A stretch of 64,000 bases of DNA from JAWPMV01 sp038527215 (GCA_038527215.1 JBCBGC010000022.1:8903-72902), one strand, 5' to 3'; shown: positions 51,754-60,456, numbered from the stretch's first letter. The notes: generated by a model from the sequence alone, not told the origin. Numbers and translations are program-made.

Positions 51754-53520
51754 ATGAATATCCTTAGAAAAATAGGCCTCTCGATTTTTTTATTTTCCAT
51801 GGGGCTCTTCATCTTCCTGATTTTTGCTACCCGCTTTGAAGTAGGAAATGAACAACTCAATCAAGTCGCTACTGCCCTGGGGGATAAACCCTATGCTCCA
51901 TACGTGATTCGCGAATTAGAGCAAATCCCCGCTGATAAGCGTTCCAGCAAGTTTTCTTACTTTCCTGCCCTGAATCAAAGTCTTAACACCGCCAATGAAA
52001 AAATCGCAGCTGATAAGGGCGTCAGTGCAGACCTGATCGAGGAAGCGGTGGCTGCGCTTTCACAAAACGGAACCACCATTTTGGCTGAAGCCCATGCTGG
52101 CTTGAGCAACCTCCTGCCCAGTGAGGCAGGCAAATACATCATTGACAATACCGGCTGGATGATCGGTCGGGAGTATGCGGACGCTACGGCCCTCGGTCAG
52201 GCAGTGCGCGATGAATTCCAGAAAAAATCCAGCGAGTTTACCAATCGGTTTAAAGTCAGCGAGGGCAGTATCAAAGACATCAAGTTCGAGATCGTCAAGG
52301 CTACTTCTTCCGGATTTTACTGGAAAAATCAGTACCTCTATTTCCTTCTGGTGATCGGACTAGGCATCTTCGGAGGCCTGCTGTATATCCTCCCCAAATT
52401 CCGGGATGGAGGGGCTGGTGTCAAGCACAACGGCATTTACCACAACAGCTCTACCAACGGTGGCTTGATTGGTATCCTGACCGGAGCCTTTTTGATCGGC
52501 TTTTATATCCTGCTATACTTTTACCACTTCTGGATTGCCGAATGGATTACCCTCGTAGATCCGATTTCGCAGCTGATCACCGGAGGCCCGGCTTCCCGCT
52601 GGTTTATGTATGGCACCTTATACACCATCGCCATTCTGGTGATGGGGATTCGCATGTTTGCCAAGTATCGCCACAGCCGCTACCATCAGGTACGGACGAT
52701 TTCTATCATGTTTTTCCAAACGGCTTTTGCCTACATCATTCCCGAAATCCTGGTCAAGCTGAATCAGCCCTACATGGACCTGAAGAACTCCTGGCCGCTG
52801 AACTATACCTTTTTCTTTGATTATAATGTGAGCAACCACATTGATGCGGGGAACTTTGGCATTTGGATGCTGGGCTGGGGCATCGCTTTGTTCCTGACAG
52901 GCGTACCGCTTTTCACCTACTTCTATGGCAAAAGATGGTACTGCTCCTGGGTTTGCGGTTGCGGAGGGCTGGCGGAAACCCTGGGCGATCCTTATCGACA
53001 GCTTTCTGATAAGTCTTTAAAAGCCTGGAAAGTGGAAAGATGGTTGATTCACTCCGTCCTGGTGTTCGCTGTAGTGATGACCGGTCTGGTACTCTACACG
53101 GTCTTCTCTAAGGAAAGTACTGTCCTTGGCCTCAACAGCTTTACCGTTCGGTCCATTTATGGCTTCGCCATCGGTTCGGTCTTTGCCGGGGTCATCGGAA
53201 CCGGCTTCTATCCTTTCATGGGTAACCGCATGTGGTGTCGCTTTGGCTGCCCGCTGGCCGCTTATCTGGGATTGGTGCAGCGCTTCAAGTCGCAGTTCCG
53301 CATCACTACCAATGGCGGGCAGTGCATCTCCTGTGGCAACTGCTCCACCTATTGCGAAATGGGGATCGATGTTCGTGCCTATGCTCAGCGTGGACAGAAT
53401 ATCGTGCGCTCCTCCTGTGTAGGGTGTGGGGTATGTGCTGCCGTGTGTCCACGGGGCGTCCTCTCCCTCGAAAACATGGCCAACGACGACAGCAGCCGCA
53501 TGTCTGACGTCAGATACTAA
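51754..53520 (+). CDS. Membrane polyferredoxin (NapH/RnfB-CcoG-like 4Fe-4S protein)
   Basis: 588 residues, about eight TM segments (first MNILRKIGLSIFLFSMGLFIFLIF). Residues about 25-190 are an extra-membrane domain I do not recognise. The C-terminal half carries NapH-like cysteine motifs WYCSWVCGCGG and MWCRFGCPLAA and two ferredoxin clusters, CISCGNCSTYC (about 523-533) and CVGCGVCAAVCP (about 553-564). NapH-type proteins pass electrons across or along the inner membrane. The neighbouring FAD reductase is the likely electron donor. Ends 17 bp before a rho-independent hairpin. Confidence 0.85.
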   Translation: MNILRKIGLSIFLFSMGLFIFLIFATRFEVGNEQLNQVATALGDKPYAPYVIRELEQIPADKRSSKFSYFPALNQSLNTANEKIAADKGVSADLIEEAVAALSQNGTTILAEAHAGLSNLLPSEAGKYIIDNTGWMIGREYADATALGQAVRDEFQKKSSEFTNRFKVSEGSIKDIKFEIVKATSSGFYWKNQYLYFLLVIGLGIFGGLLYILPKFRDGGAGVKHNGIYHNSSTNGGLIGILTGAFLIGFYILLYFYHFWIAEWITLVDPISQLITGGPASRWFMYGTLYTIAILVMGIRMFAKYRHSRYHQVRTISIMFFQTAFAYIIPEILVKLNQPYMDLKNSWPLNYTFFFDYNVSNHIDAGNFGIWMLGWGIALFLTGVPLFTYFYGKRWYCSWVCGCGGLAETLGDPYRQLSDKSLKAWKVERWLIHSVLVFAVVMTGLVLYTVFSKESTVLGLNSFTVRSIYGFAIGSVFAGVIGTGFYPFMGNRMWCRFGCPLAAYLGLVQRFKSQFRITTNGGQCISCGNCSTYCEMGIDVRAYAQRGQNIVRSSCVGCGVCAAVCPRGVLSLENMANDDSSRMSDVRY

Positions 53521-53537
53521 GCCATTCGCATAACCCG

Positions 53538-53578
53538 AACGGCCCAGAAATTTTCTCCAACATTTCCGGGCCGTTTCC
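53538..53578 (+). terminator. Rho-independent terminator after polyferredoxin gene
   Basis: AACGGCCC (53538-53545) pairs with GGGCCGTT (53568-53575), followed by TTTCC. Confidence 0.7.
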
Positions 53579-53603
53579 TGTTTTCTATGTAGAATAAATG
53601 TCC

Positions 53604-53611
53604 TAACTTTG
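53604..53611 (+). promoter_or_regulatory. Possible -7 element of the sod leader
   Basis: TAACTTTG matches TAnnTTTG. It is 235 bp before the sod ATG, so a transcript from here would have a long structured leader. Confidence 0.35.
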
Positions 53612-53764
53612 ATTTTCAATTAGACCTTCTTCCAGGTCACCGTCTTTTGAAAGCTGAGAATTCAATCCGGTCAGACACTTACATTGAGCCATGCTTACCT
53701 AGGAGCGCGGGCCCTGAAAATCCCGCGGGGAGGATGGCTGGTGTGCTGGCCCTGGTTAGGATTT

Positions 53765-53803
53765 TCTTGATTTTTTGGTCCTTTTTTATCAAGAAAAAAG
53801 GAC
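53765..53803 (+). promoter_or_regulatory. Two mutually exclusive hairpins in the sod 5' leader
   Basis: Hairpin A: TCTTGAT (53765-53771) with ATCAAGA (53788-53794). Hairpin B: GTCCTTTTTT (53778-53787) with AAAAAAGGAC (53794-53803). The 3' arm of A forms the loop of B and the 5' arm of B lies in the loop of A, so only one can form. They end 42 bp before the ATG. Confidence 0.5.
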
Positions 53804-53845
53804 AGGATTGCAAATAACAGTAGAACATTAAAAACTTTATTAAAC

Positions 53846-54448
53846 ATGGCCTTTACCCTACCCGAATTACCCTACGCGCACGATGCGCTTGAACCACATA
53901 TTGACGCCCGCACCATGGAAATCCATCATGGGAAGCACCACAATGGCTACACCAACAAACTGAACGCCGCCATCGAAGGAACCGATCTGGCTAGCCACAG
54001 CATCGAAGATATCCTGGCAGGTGTTTCTGCTCATTCTACTGGCGTGAGAAATAATGGGGGTGGATTCTATAACCACAGCCTCTTCTGGAGCATCATGAGC
54101 CCCAACGGAGGCGGAGCGCCTTCCGGTGCCCTGGGCGACGCCATCAACAGTGCCTTCGGTTCTTACGACGGATTCAAAGACGCCTTCAGCAAAGCGGCCG
54201 CTACCCGTTTCGGTTCCGGCTGGGCCTGGCTGATCAAAAAGGAAGATGGTTCTGTAGCCGTTACTTCTACGCCTAATCAGGACAACCCCCTGATGGACGT
54301 AGCGGACGAGCAGGGTACCCCCCTCCTTGGACTGGATGTGTGGGAGCATGCCTACTACCTCAACTACCAGAACCGCCGTCCTGACTACATCTCCGCTTTC
54401 TTCAATGTCATCAACTGGGACAAAGTGAGCGAGCTGTACGGAGGATAG
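53846..54448 (+). CDS. sodA: Superoxide dismutase, Fe/Mn family (Mn-like)
   Basis: 200 residues. Dismutes superoxide to H2O2 and O2 in the cytoplasm. Metal ligands are seen in HHGKHHNGY (first His), NNGGGFYNHSLFW (second His) and LDVWEHAYYLNYQNRRPDYI (Asp and His). The Gly-rich site before NHSLFW and NQDNPLMD favour the Mn or cambialistic type over the Fe-type. Length and order are canonical. ATG at 53846; a structured leader precedes and a terminator follows. Confidence 0.95.
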   Translation: MAFTLPELPYAHDALEPHIDARTMEIHHGKHHNGYTNKLNAAIEGTDLASHSIEDILAGVSAHSTGVRNNGGGFYNHSLFWSIMSPNGGGAPSGALGDAINSAFGSYDGFKDAFSKAAATRFGSGWAWLIKKEDGSVAVTSTPNQDNPLMDVADEQGTPLLGLDVWEHAYYLNYQNRRPDYISAFFNVINWDKVSELYGG

Positions 54449-54471
54449 GGAAGAGAAAAACATTTTTGAAA

Positions 54472-54506
54472 CGCAGGTAAGGCTTAGGCTTTGCCTGCGC
54501 TTTTTT
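54472..54506 (+). terminator. Rho-independent terminator after sod
   Basis: CGCAGG (54472-54477) pairs with CCTGCG (54494-54499), partly extended by TAAGGC/GC, followed by CTTTTTT. Confidence 0.75.
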
Positions 54507-54529
54507 GTCACCATAGAGGGATAAGCCCA

Positions 54530-55015
54530 ATGATCACTTTTGATTCCCGCGGGAATTTGAAACCCTACGAGAAAATTCTTCTCTCCTTAGCTGAGTTCGA
54601 AACCTATTTTGTAGCCTCCTTTGGACGAGATTCCAGCAGAGCTGAGATTTTCGCCCGATTTAAGACTTACCTGATTGACTTTAGAGAATTAATTCATCCC
54701 CGATTCAGGCTCTGGATCAATGGCAGTTTTGTCAGATATTGTCCCCATCCAACAAACTTAGACTTCGTGATTCATTTAGACCACAAAATCTATGAGGCAA
54801 ACAAGGATATTTTGCGCTCACAATTCTTAAGCTGCTCTGCCAGCAGGAGATATGGCGTGGATGCTTATCTGATCAGCCTGTATCCTCCGGGACACCTAAA
54901 GTATACCTATACGGAAACAGATCTGCTTTATTGGGAATATTGGTCTAGTCATGGCAAATGGACCAAAAGCAGGCAGCGCTTGCCACAAGGATTTATCGAA
55001 TTAAATTTTTACTAG
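54530..55015 (+). CDS. Nucleotidyltransferase-like protein (DUF6932-like), possible toxin/antitoxin-type pair
   Basis: 161 residues. Contains WINGSFVRYCPHPTNLDFVIHL: Gly65-Ser66 and N76-x-D78 resemble the GS...DxD site of minimal nucleotidyltransferases, and GVDAYLI (D111) is a candidate third Asp. The first acidic residue is Asn here, so catalysis may be altered. The sequence resembles DUF6932-type proteins known to me, but this is by eye. Followed 10 bp later by a 70-residue gene in the same orientation. ATG at 54530 is chosen; a start 13 codons earlier would run into the sod terminator. Confidence 0.6.
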   Translation: MITFDSRGNLKPYEKILLSLAEFETYFVASFGRDSSRAEIFARFKTYLIDFRELIHPRFRLWINGSFVRYCPHPTNLDFVIHLDHKIYEANKDILRSQFLSCSASRRYGVDAYLISLYPPGHLKYTYTETDLLYWEYWSSHGKWTKSRQRLPQGFIELNFY

Positions 55016-55025
55016 TCCTATCCAT

Positions 55026-55238
55026 ATGGTGGAGATAGAGATAAAAAACCGGCACATGTTGGAGGTCCTCGATCTTCTGGAAGAGATTGAAGCCTTAAAT
55101 AAAATGATCAGTCTACATAGAGAGGGTGGGGATTCATTGATGCAGGCCCAATACCGGTATAGAAAGGCGCAGATCCTGAAAAAATTAGGGCAATTGTTGC
55201 AAGCTTTTGATATCAAGCCCGAAGACTTGGCCGCTTAA
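55026..55238 (+). CDS. Small coiled-coil partner protein
   Basis: 70 residues, acidic N-terminus and helical: MVEIEIKNRHMLEVLDLLEE then KMISLHREGGDSLMQAQYRY, a heptad-like leucine/methionine pattern. No family recognised with certainty. It starts 10 bp after the nucleotidyltransferase-like gene, so one transcript. Such a short, same-strand follower could be a binding partner or antitoxin, but nothing in the sequence proves it. Confidence 0.55.
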   Translation: MVEIEIKNRHMLEVLDLLEEIEALNKMISLHREGGDSLMQAQYRYRKAQILKKLGQLLQAFDIKPEDLAA

Positions 55239-55321
55239 CCAACAGAAATCAAGTAGGTTCAACTATCTCTCATTCCCTTGGTTCCCATTTCACTTACGGA
55301 CTTATCCCTCTATCCCATAGC

Positions 55322-55492
55322 CTACTTTATTCTATTCCTAGCCTCCTCCTCAGAAAGGGTCTCTCCTTTTTGAGATTGGGCCATGCCTTTTTCGATTTTT
55401 TGAAGGAGGAGGAGACGATCGATGAAATCTTCCACTGATACTTCATCAGGGAATTCAGCCAGGGCTTTGAGAATGGCATCTTTCTTTATCAT
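55322..55492 (-). CDS. Antitoxin-like 56-residue protein, orphan
   Basis: 56 residues, clear start ATG (55492-55490) and stop TAG (55324-55322). MIKKDAILKALAEFPDEVSV then EDFIDRLLLLQKIEKGMAQS and QKGETLSEEEARNRIK. The pattern (helical N-term with acidic Asp/Glu, the IEKGxxQSxxGxTxSxEEA box) resembles short antitoxin-like proteins that sit upstream of RelE/ParE toxins in Bacteroidota. No toxin follows: only about 80 bp separate it from the convergent gene ending at 55238. It is therefore an orphan or remnant. Confidence 0.7.
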   Translation of the reverse strand: MIKKDAILKALAEFPDEVSVEDFIDRLLLLQKIEKGMAQSQKGETLSEEEARNRIK

Positions 55493-55563
55493 CGAATCTT
55501 TTCTATAATTTAACGATTACCAGGGAAAAAGTTTGAAAAACGCCAGTTAAAAAAAGAAGTATC

Positions 55564-56088
55564 CTACACCAAGCCTCGCTTTTTCAAATCTTTCAACACT
55601 TTATTCCCCCGGGACTTAAAACCCGCACTGCCAAAAGGCATGTGCTCTTCCACGATCAGCGCCAGCTCGCGCCCTAGTTCCGGATAGGGACGGGTAAGGT
55701 TGTGGAGAATGACCATGGCAAAAACGCGGACCGCGATGGTCTCCTGGGGATTTTGCAGAAAGTCAAAGCAGATTTCTGCCACTTCTCCCCCATACTCATC
55801 ATTGAATTCATAGTCCCGCCAGCCCCGCAGAATATTGCGGTGAATCCCCTGGTGTCTTTCTGCCTTTAGCTCACCAATCAAGGCTTCCATATAAGGCTCA
55901 AGCCATTCCGGGCGAGCCATCGCAATATCCGAATAAGCCCAGGCAGCTCGATTAGCAATCATTTCGTCCTCAGAAAGCAGGCAATCCATGAATTCTTTGA
56001 AAGCAGAAGGATTGTCCAGGACGTATTGGGTGATGACCTGCATATTGGCCTTGGAGCGGTCGTCAATAAGGCTTTGGCGGATGTTCAT
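55564..56088 (-). CDS. HEAT-repeat-like helical protein
   Basis: 174 residues, wholly alpha-helical in appearance, with HEAT-like units such as DEMIANRAAWAYSDIAMARPEWLEPYMEALIGEL and AVRVFAMVILHNLTRPYPELG. No catalytic motif. Family members mediate protein interactions. ATG at 56088 is chosen (MNIRQSLIDDRSK); the 28 upstream codons are Pro/Lys-rich and unlike coding sequence. No signal peptide. It begins about 180 bp downstream of the nfi end, with the hairpin repeat in between. Confidence 0.65.
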   Translation of the reverse strand: MNIRQSLIDDRSKANMQVITQYVLDNPSAFKEFMDCLLSEDEMIANRAAWAYSDIAMARPEWLEPYMEALIGELKAERHQGIHRNILRGWRDYEFNDEYGGEVAEICFDFLQNPQETIAVRVFAMVILHNLTRPYPELGRELALIVEEHMPFGSAGFKSRGNKVLKDLKKRGLV

Positions 56089-56204
56089 GAAGGAGTTACT
56101 CGCTGGTTCTTTTACTTTGGGAGGTATGGGGAATACCTTTTTCCTTGATGAAGAAGGTATCCAAAAAAACAAGGAGGCGCAAGCTGCACATGCAGGCTCG
56201 TCAT

Positions 56205-56274
56205 CCGCAGCTGCAAGCTGCGGCTACCGGAATTTCCGTAAGGCGTTGACCGGCTGGAAGCCGGTGTTACGGAT
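56205..56274. repeat. REP-like hairpin repeat, copy 2
   Basis: CCGCAGCTGCAAGCTGCGGCTAC (56205-56227) is the exact reverse complement of 10657-10679. ACCGGCTGGAAGCCGGTGTTACGGAT (56249-56274) is a perfect stem ACCGGCT..AGCCGGT followed by the same tail as copy 1. The nfi stop codon lies inside the repeat (56267-56269). Confidence 0.65.
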
Positions 56275-56968
56275 CCCTTCTCCAAACCCCTTGAGGAATC
56301 TCTCCTCTGCGCAAAGCATTTACGGTCAGGTGTGCCTGACGGGTGGGCTCTGGAATACGGTACTTCTTGACTGCTTTCAGGGCCCAGTCCCGGCTTTCTT
56401 CGAGGGTGATGAGGTGGCCAGGACTGATAAACATAGGCTTGACTTTGTCGCGGGTACGTAAGACGTAACCTATGGTTTCTTCTTTGTCGACTAAGGGACT
56501 GAAGCTGCCCTTGTTAGGGGCAGGCTCTTCATATTTCCCGACAAAGAGACTTTTGCCACAGCCCAGAGCCGGAACCCCGGTCAGCAAGCCCAGGTGGGAA
56601 GCAATACCTACTCTTCGCGGATGGGCAATGCCATGTCCGTCGGCCATGATTAGGTCGGGCTGAATGGGGATTTGTTCCCAGGCTTTCATCAAAGCCGGGA
56701 TCTCACGGAAGGAAAGCAAGCCCGGGATGTAGGGAAAAGGCATGTTGTCCTCTACCCCTACCCTGGCGATGACCTCCAGGCTTTCTGCATCCAGAATCAC
56801 GAACGCGGCAAAAAGATTGTCAGCTCCGATGGTGTAGGATAAATCAACGCCGGCGATATAACGAACCTCGCGCTCAAGGGGCGTCAACCGTACTTGATCA
56901 CGGAGTTCTTTCTGGATGGCAATGGCCTCTTTGGGCGTTACGTTCCAGGGATGGGTGGGTAAAGCCAT
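56267..56968 (-). CDS. nfi: Endonuclease V
   Basis: 233 residues. Repairs deaminated adenine (inosine) in DNA by nicking the second phosphodiester 3' of it. Signature motifs: YIAGVDLSYT (catalytic Asp), and IMADGHGIAHPRRVGIASHLGLLT with the other acidic ligand, plus GKSLFVGK. Length fits. ATG at 56968, only 3 bp after the icmF stop, so co-transcribed with it. The C-terminal DP-stop is provided by the inserted hairpin repeat. Confidence 0.94.
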   Translation of the reverse strand: MALPTHPWNVTPKEAIAIQKELRDQVRLTPLEREVRYIAGVDLSYTIGADNLFAAFVILDAESLEVIARVGVEDNMPFPYIPGLLSFREIPALMKAWEQIPIQPDLIMADGHGIAHPRRVGIASHLGLLTGVPALGCGKSLFVGKYEEPAPNKGSFSPLVDKEETIGYVLRTRDKVKPMFISPGHLITLEESRDWALKAVKKYRIPEPTRQAHLTVNALRRGEIPQGVWRRDP

Positions 56969-56971
56969 GGC

Positions 56972-59900
56972 CTACATGCTGCGTCGGTATTGTCCCCCTA
57001 CTTCGTATAAGGCTCGGGTGATCTGGCCCAGAGAAGCATATTTGGCAGCTTCCATCAACTCCTCGAAGATATTGTCATTCGCGATGGCCGCTTGTTGAAG
57101 GCTGGCCAGCTTCTCGGTAATGGTGGACTCGTTTCGCCCTTGTACTTCTTTTACATAGGTAATCTGGAATTCCTTTTCGTCCCCGGTAGAGCGGATGACT
57201 TCATTGGGCACGACCGTAGGCGAACCATCGTCTGAAAGGAAGGTATTTACGCCTATGATAGGGTATTCTCCGGTATGTTTAAGTCTTTCGTAGTAAAGGG
57301 ATTCCTCCTGGATCTTTCCGCGCTGGTACATGGTCTCCATCGCCCCTAGCACGCCTCCTCGCTCGGTAATGCGTTCAAATTCCATCAGCACGGCTTCCTC
57401 TACCAGATCGGTCAGTTCTTCGATGATAAAGGCTCCTTGGAGCGGGTTCTCGTTTTTCGCCAGCCCTAATTCCCGGTTGATGATGAGCTGAATGGCCATA
57501 GCTCGCCGCACCGATTCTTCGGTTGGCGTAGTGATGGCTTCATCGTAAGCATTGGTATGCAGAGAATTACAGTTGTCATAAATGGCGTACAAAGCCTGAA
57601 GCGTAGTCCGAATATCGTTAAAGCCGATTTCCTGGGCATGCAAGGAACGGCCAGAAGTCTGGATGTGGTATTTCAGCTTCTGCGCCCGCTCATTGGCTTT
57701 GTATTTCAACTTCATGGCTTTAGACCAGATTCTTCTAGCCACCCGACCGATCACGGCATATTCCGGATCGATGCCATTTGAGAAGAAGAAGGAAAAGTTC
57801 GGCGCAAAAGCGTTGATGTCCATGCCCCGCGCCAGGTAGTACTCCACAAAGGTGAAGCCATTGGCCAGGGTAAAGGCTAGCTGCGAAATCGGATTGGCAC
57901 CCGCTTCAGCAATGTGATAGCCCGAGATGGAAACGGAATAGAAATTTCGGACCAGATGGTCGATAAAATACTGCTGTACATCTCCCATTACTTTGAGGGA
58001 GAATTCAGTAGAGAAAATGCAGGTATTCTGCGCCTGATCTTCTTTGAGAATATCTGCCTGCACCGTACCTCGCACAGCAGCCAGGGCTTTGGCTTTGATT
58101 TCGGTATAAACGTCAGCAGGTAACACCTGATCTCCGCTTACCCCCAGCAGCATCAGTCCCAGGCCATCATTGCCCTCGGGTAAGCCGCCTTGATATTGGG
58201 GGCGCTCTACGCCTTTTTCGGCGAAAATTTGCTCTAGTTTGGTTTCGATCTCTGCTTCCAGGCCATTTTCTTTAATGTAAACCTCGCATTGCTGGTCGAT
58301 GGCAGCATTGAGGAAAAAAGCCAAAACGGTGGCCGCTGGTCCATTGATGGTCATGGACACCGAAGTGTTCTTAGCGCACAGATCAAAGCCAGAATATAAT
58401 TTCTTGGCATCATCCAGGTTACAGATGGACACCCCGGAGTTACCGATTTTCCCATAAATATCCGGACGGTGAGCAGGATCTTCCCCATAAAGGGTCACCG
58501 AATCAAAAGCCGTAGAAAGGCGCTTGGCGGGCATGCCTAAAGAGACATAGTGGAAACGTTTATTGGTTCGCTCCGGCCCCCCTTCTCCTGCAAACATACG
58601 GGTGGGATCTTCTCCCTGTCGCTTAAATGGAAAAACGCCTGCGGTAAAGGGAAATTCTCCCGGTACATTTTCCTGTAAGTTCCATTTGAGGATATCTCCC
58701 CAATCGTGATAGCCAGGCAAAGAAACTTTGGAAATTTTCTGATGGGAAAGAGAGGTGTATTTGGTAGGCACCTTGATATCACGTCCCCGTACCTGATACA
58801 CAAATTCATCCGAGGCATAGCGGCCCTTTTTCTCTTCCCAGGTATCGAGAATCTGCTGATTCCTTTTGTCCAGCCCTAGATTAATTTCTTCGGCTACGGC
58901 CTGCAGTTCTTTGATCAAGCGGTCCTTATCCTCTACGCCGGCGGCTTCAACCGCAGCAATGGACTGTTGAATCCCATATAATTTTCGGGCTGTTTCGGCC
59001 TGCTCTTCCGTCCAATGATCATAGTCTCGAATAGATTCCGCAATTTCCGCCAGGTAACGAACCCTTCTAGGCGGAATGATGTAGATTTTTTCTGAAGCCT
59101 CATCCGATACTTCCCACTCGCTTTTCAGATCAGCATGGGTCTTTTCTCCGAGGGTATTGATCAGTCGATGATACAGGCGATTCATGCCAGGATCGTTGAA
59201 CTGGGAAGCAATGGTGCCAAAAATCGGCAAGCCATCCAAGTCAGCGTCCCACATCTGATGGTTCCGCTGGTATTGTTTTTTGACGTCCCGGAGCGCATCC
59301 AGCGCGCCTCTTTTGTCAAATTTATTCAAGGCAATCACATCCGCATAGTCCAGCATATCGATTTTCTCCAACTGGGTAGCGGCCCCATATTCCGGGGTCA
59401 TCACGTAAAGCGCCAGGTCAGAATAGTCAACGATCTCCGTATCAGACTGTCCGATACCGGAAGTTTCCAGGATGATCAGGTCAAACTGGGCGGCTTTCAG
59501 GATGCTGAGGACTTCGGGAATATGTTTGGACAAAGCCAGGTTAGACTGGCGCGTGGCCAGGGAGCGCATATATACACGCGGATGAGAGACGGCATTCATC
59601 CGAATCCGGTCTCCCAATAAGGCTCCTCCGGTTTTTCTTTTGGAAGGGTCTACCGAAACAATGGCGATGTGCTTTTCGGGGAATTCGCGTAGGAAACGCC
59701 GGACCAGTTCATCTACCAGGGAAGATTTCCCCGCGCCTCCGGTACCCGTAATGCCCAAAATAGGGGGATGGACCAGGCCTTCCATTTTGTCATGGACGGC
59801 TTCCATGATGGGTTCCACCATGTCAGGATTATTCTCTACGGCCGAGATCAATCGCCCAATTGCCCGGGCACTGACTTTTTGCTTGACCTTGGCGAGGATC

Positions 59901-60421
59901 GCGGTCCCACTGCCTGCCCTGCCTACGCCTTCATAGGCCTCTTCGATGGCCTGTTTCCAGCGGTCTACCGATAGCTCACTGGTAGAGAAATCTGCCTGTT
60001 CCAGCAAATCGTTGATCATGCCTTGCAAGCCCATTTCCCGCCCGTCATCCGGGGCATAAATCCGGGTAATGCCATAAGCGTGGAGTTCTTCGATTTCACT
60101 GGGCAAAATGGTTCCGCCACCGCCACCGAAGATTTTGATATGGCCACAGCCGCGCTCATGCAACAGGTCATACATGTATTTGAAGAATTCCATATGCCCT
60201 CCCTGGTAGGAAGTAATGGCGATTCCCTGGGCATCTTCCTGAATAGCTGCATCGACAATTTCCTGGACAGAACGGTTGTGGCCCAGGTGAATCACCTCCG
60301 CTCCGGAGGCCTGGATGATGCGACGCATGATATTGATGGCAGCATCGTGGCCGTCAAACAGGGAGGCGGCCGTTACGATGCGAATTTTGTGCGAGGGCTG
60401 ATACGCTTGAACAGGGTTCAT
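56972..60421 (-). CDS. icmF: Fused isobutyryl-CoA mutase IcmF (methylmalonyl-CoA mutase family)
   Basis: 1,149 residues, adenosylcobalamin-dependent. Domains in order: B12-binding domain with the DxHxxG-like FDGHDAA (about 23-28) and SYQGGHM; G-protein chaperone (MeaB-like) with Walker A GTGGAGKSS (about 226-234) and NKFDKRGA; then the catalytic TIM barrel with MFAGEGGPERTNKRFHYVSL near 610 and GEDPAHRPDIYGKIGNSGV. The order of B12 domain, GTPase and mutase on one chain is that of IcmF. It interconverts isobutyryl-CoA and n-butyryl-CoA, possibly with pivalyl-CoA activity. ATG at 60421; the TTG three codons earlier is unlikely. Confidence 0.95.
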   Translation of the reverse strand: MNPVQAYQPSHKIRIVTAASLFDGHDAAINIMRRIIQASGAEVIHLGHNRSVQEIVDAAIQEDAQGIAITSYQGGHMEFFKYMYDLLHERGCGHIKIFGGGGGTILPSEIEELHAYGITRIYAPDDGREMGLQGMINDLLEQADFSTSELSVDRWKQAIEEAYEGVGRAGSGTAILAKVKQKVSARAIGRLISAVENNPDMVEPIMEAVHDKMEGLVHPPILGITGTGGAGKSSLVDELVRRFLREFPEKHIAIVSVDPSKRKTGGALLGDRIRMNAVSHPRVYMRSLATRQSNLALSKHIPEVLSILKAAQFDLIILETSGIGQSDTEIVDYSDLALYVMTPEYGAATQLEKIDMLDYADVIALNKFDKRGALDALRDVKKQYQRNHQMWDADLDGLPIFGTIASQFNDPGMNRLYHRLINTLGEKTHADLKSEWEVSDEASEKIYIIPPRRVRYLAEIAESIRDYDHWTEEQAETARKLYGIQQSIAAVEAAGVEDKDRLIKELQAVAEEINLGLDKRNQQILDTWEEKKGRYASDEFVYQVRGRDIKVPTKYTSLSHQKISKVSLPGYHDWGDILKWNLQENVPGEFPFTAGVFPFKRQGEDPTRMFAGEGGPERTNKRFHYVSLGMPAKRLSTAFDSVTLYGEDPAHRPDIYGKIGNSGVSICNLDDAKKLYSGFDLCAKNTSVSMTINGPAATVLAFFLNAAIDQQCEVYIKENGLEAEIETKLEQIFAEKGVERPQYQGGLPEGNDGLGLMLLGVSGDQVLPADVYTEIKAKALAAVRGTVQADILKEDQAQNTCIFSTEFSLKVMGDVQQYFIDHLVRNFYSVSISGYHIAEAGANPISQLAFTLANGFTFVEYYLARGMDINAFAPNFSFFFSNGIDPEYAVIGRVARRIWSKAMKLKYKANERAQKLKYHIQTSGRSLHAQEIGFNDIRTTLQALYAIYDNCNSLHTNAYDEAITTPTEESVRRAMAIQLIINRELGLAKNENPLQGAFIIEELTDLVEEAVLMEFERITERGGVLGAMETMYQRGKIQEESLYYERLKHTGEYPIIGVNTFLSDDGSPTVVPNEVIRSTGDEKEFQITYVKEVQGRNESTITEKLASLQQAAIANDNIFEELMEAAKYASLGQITRALYEVGGQYRRSM

Positions 60422-60456
60422 ATTCAGCAATTTTCTTTTCGTTTGAGGAAATGTAG

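Noticed and set aside
56972..60421. Methylmalonyl-CoA mutase large subunit
   Set aside because: The B12 domain is N-terminal and fused to a G-protein chaperone before the mutase, the IcmF layout, rather than the MutB order with a C-terminal B12 domain.
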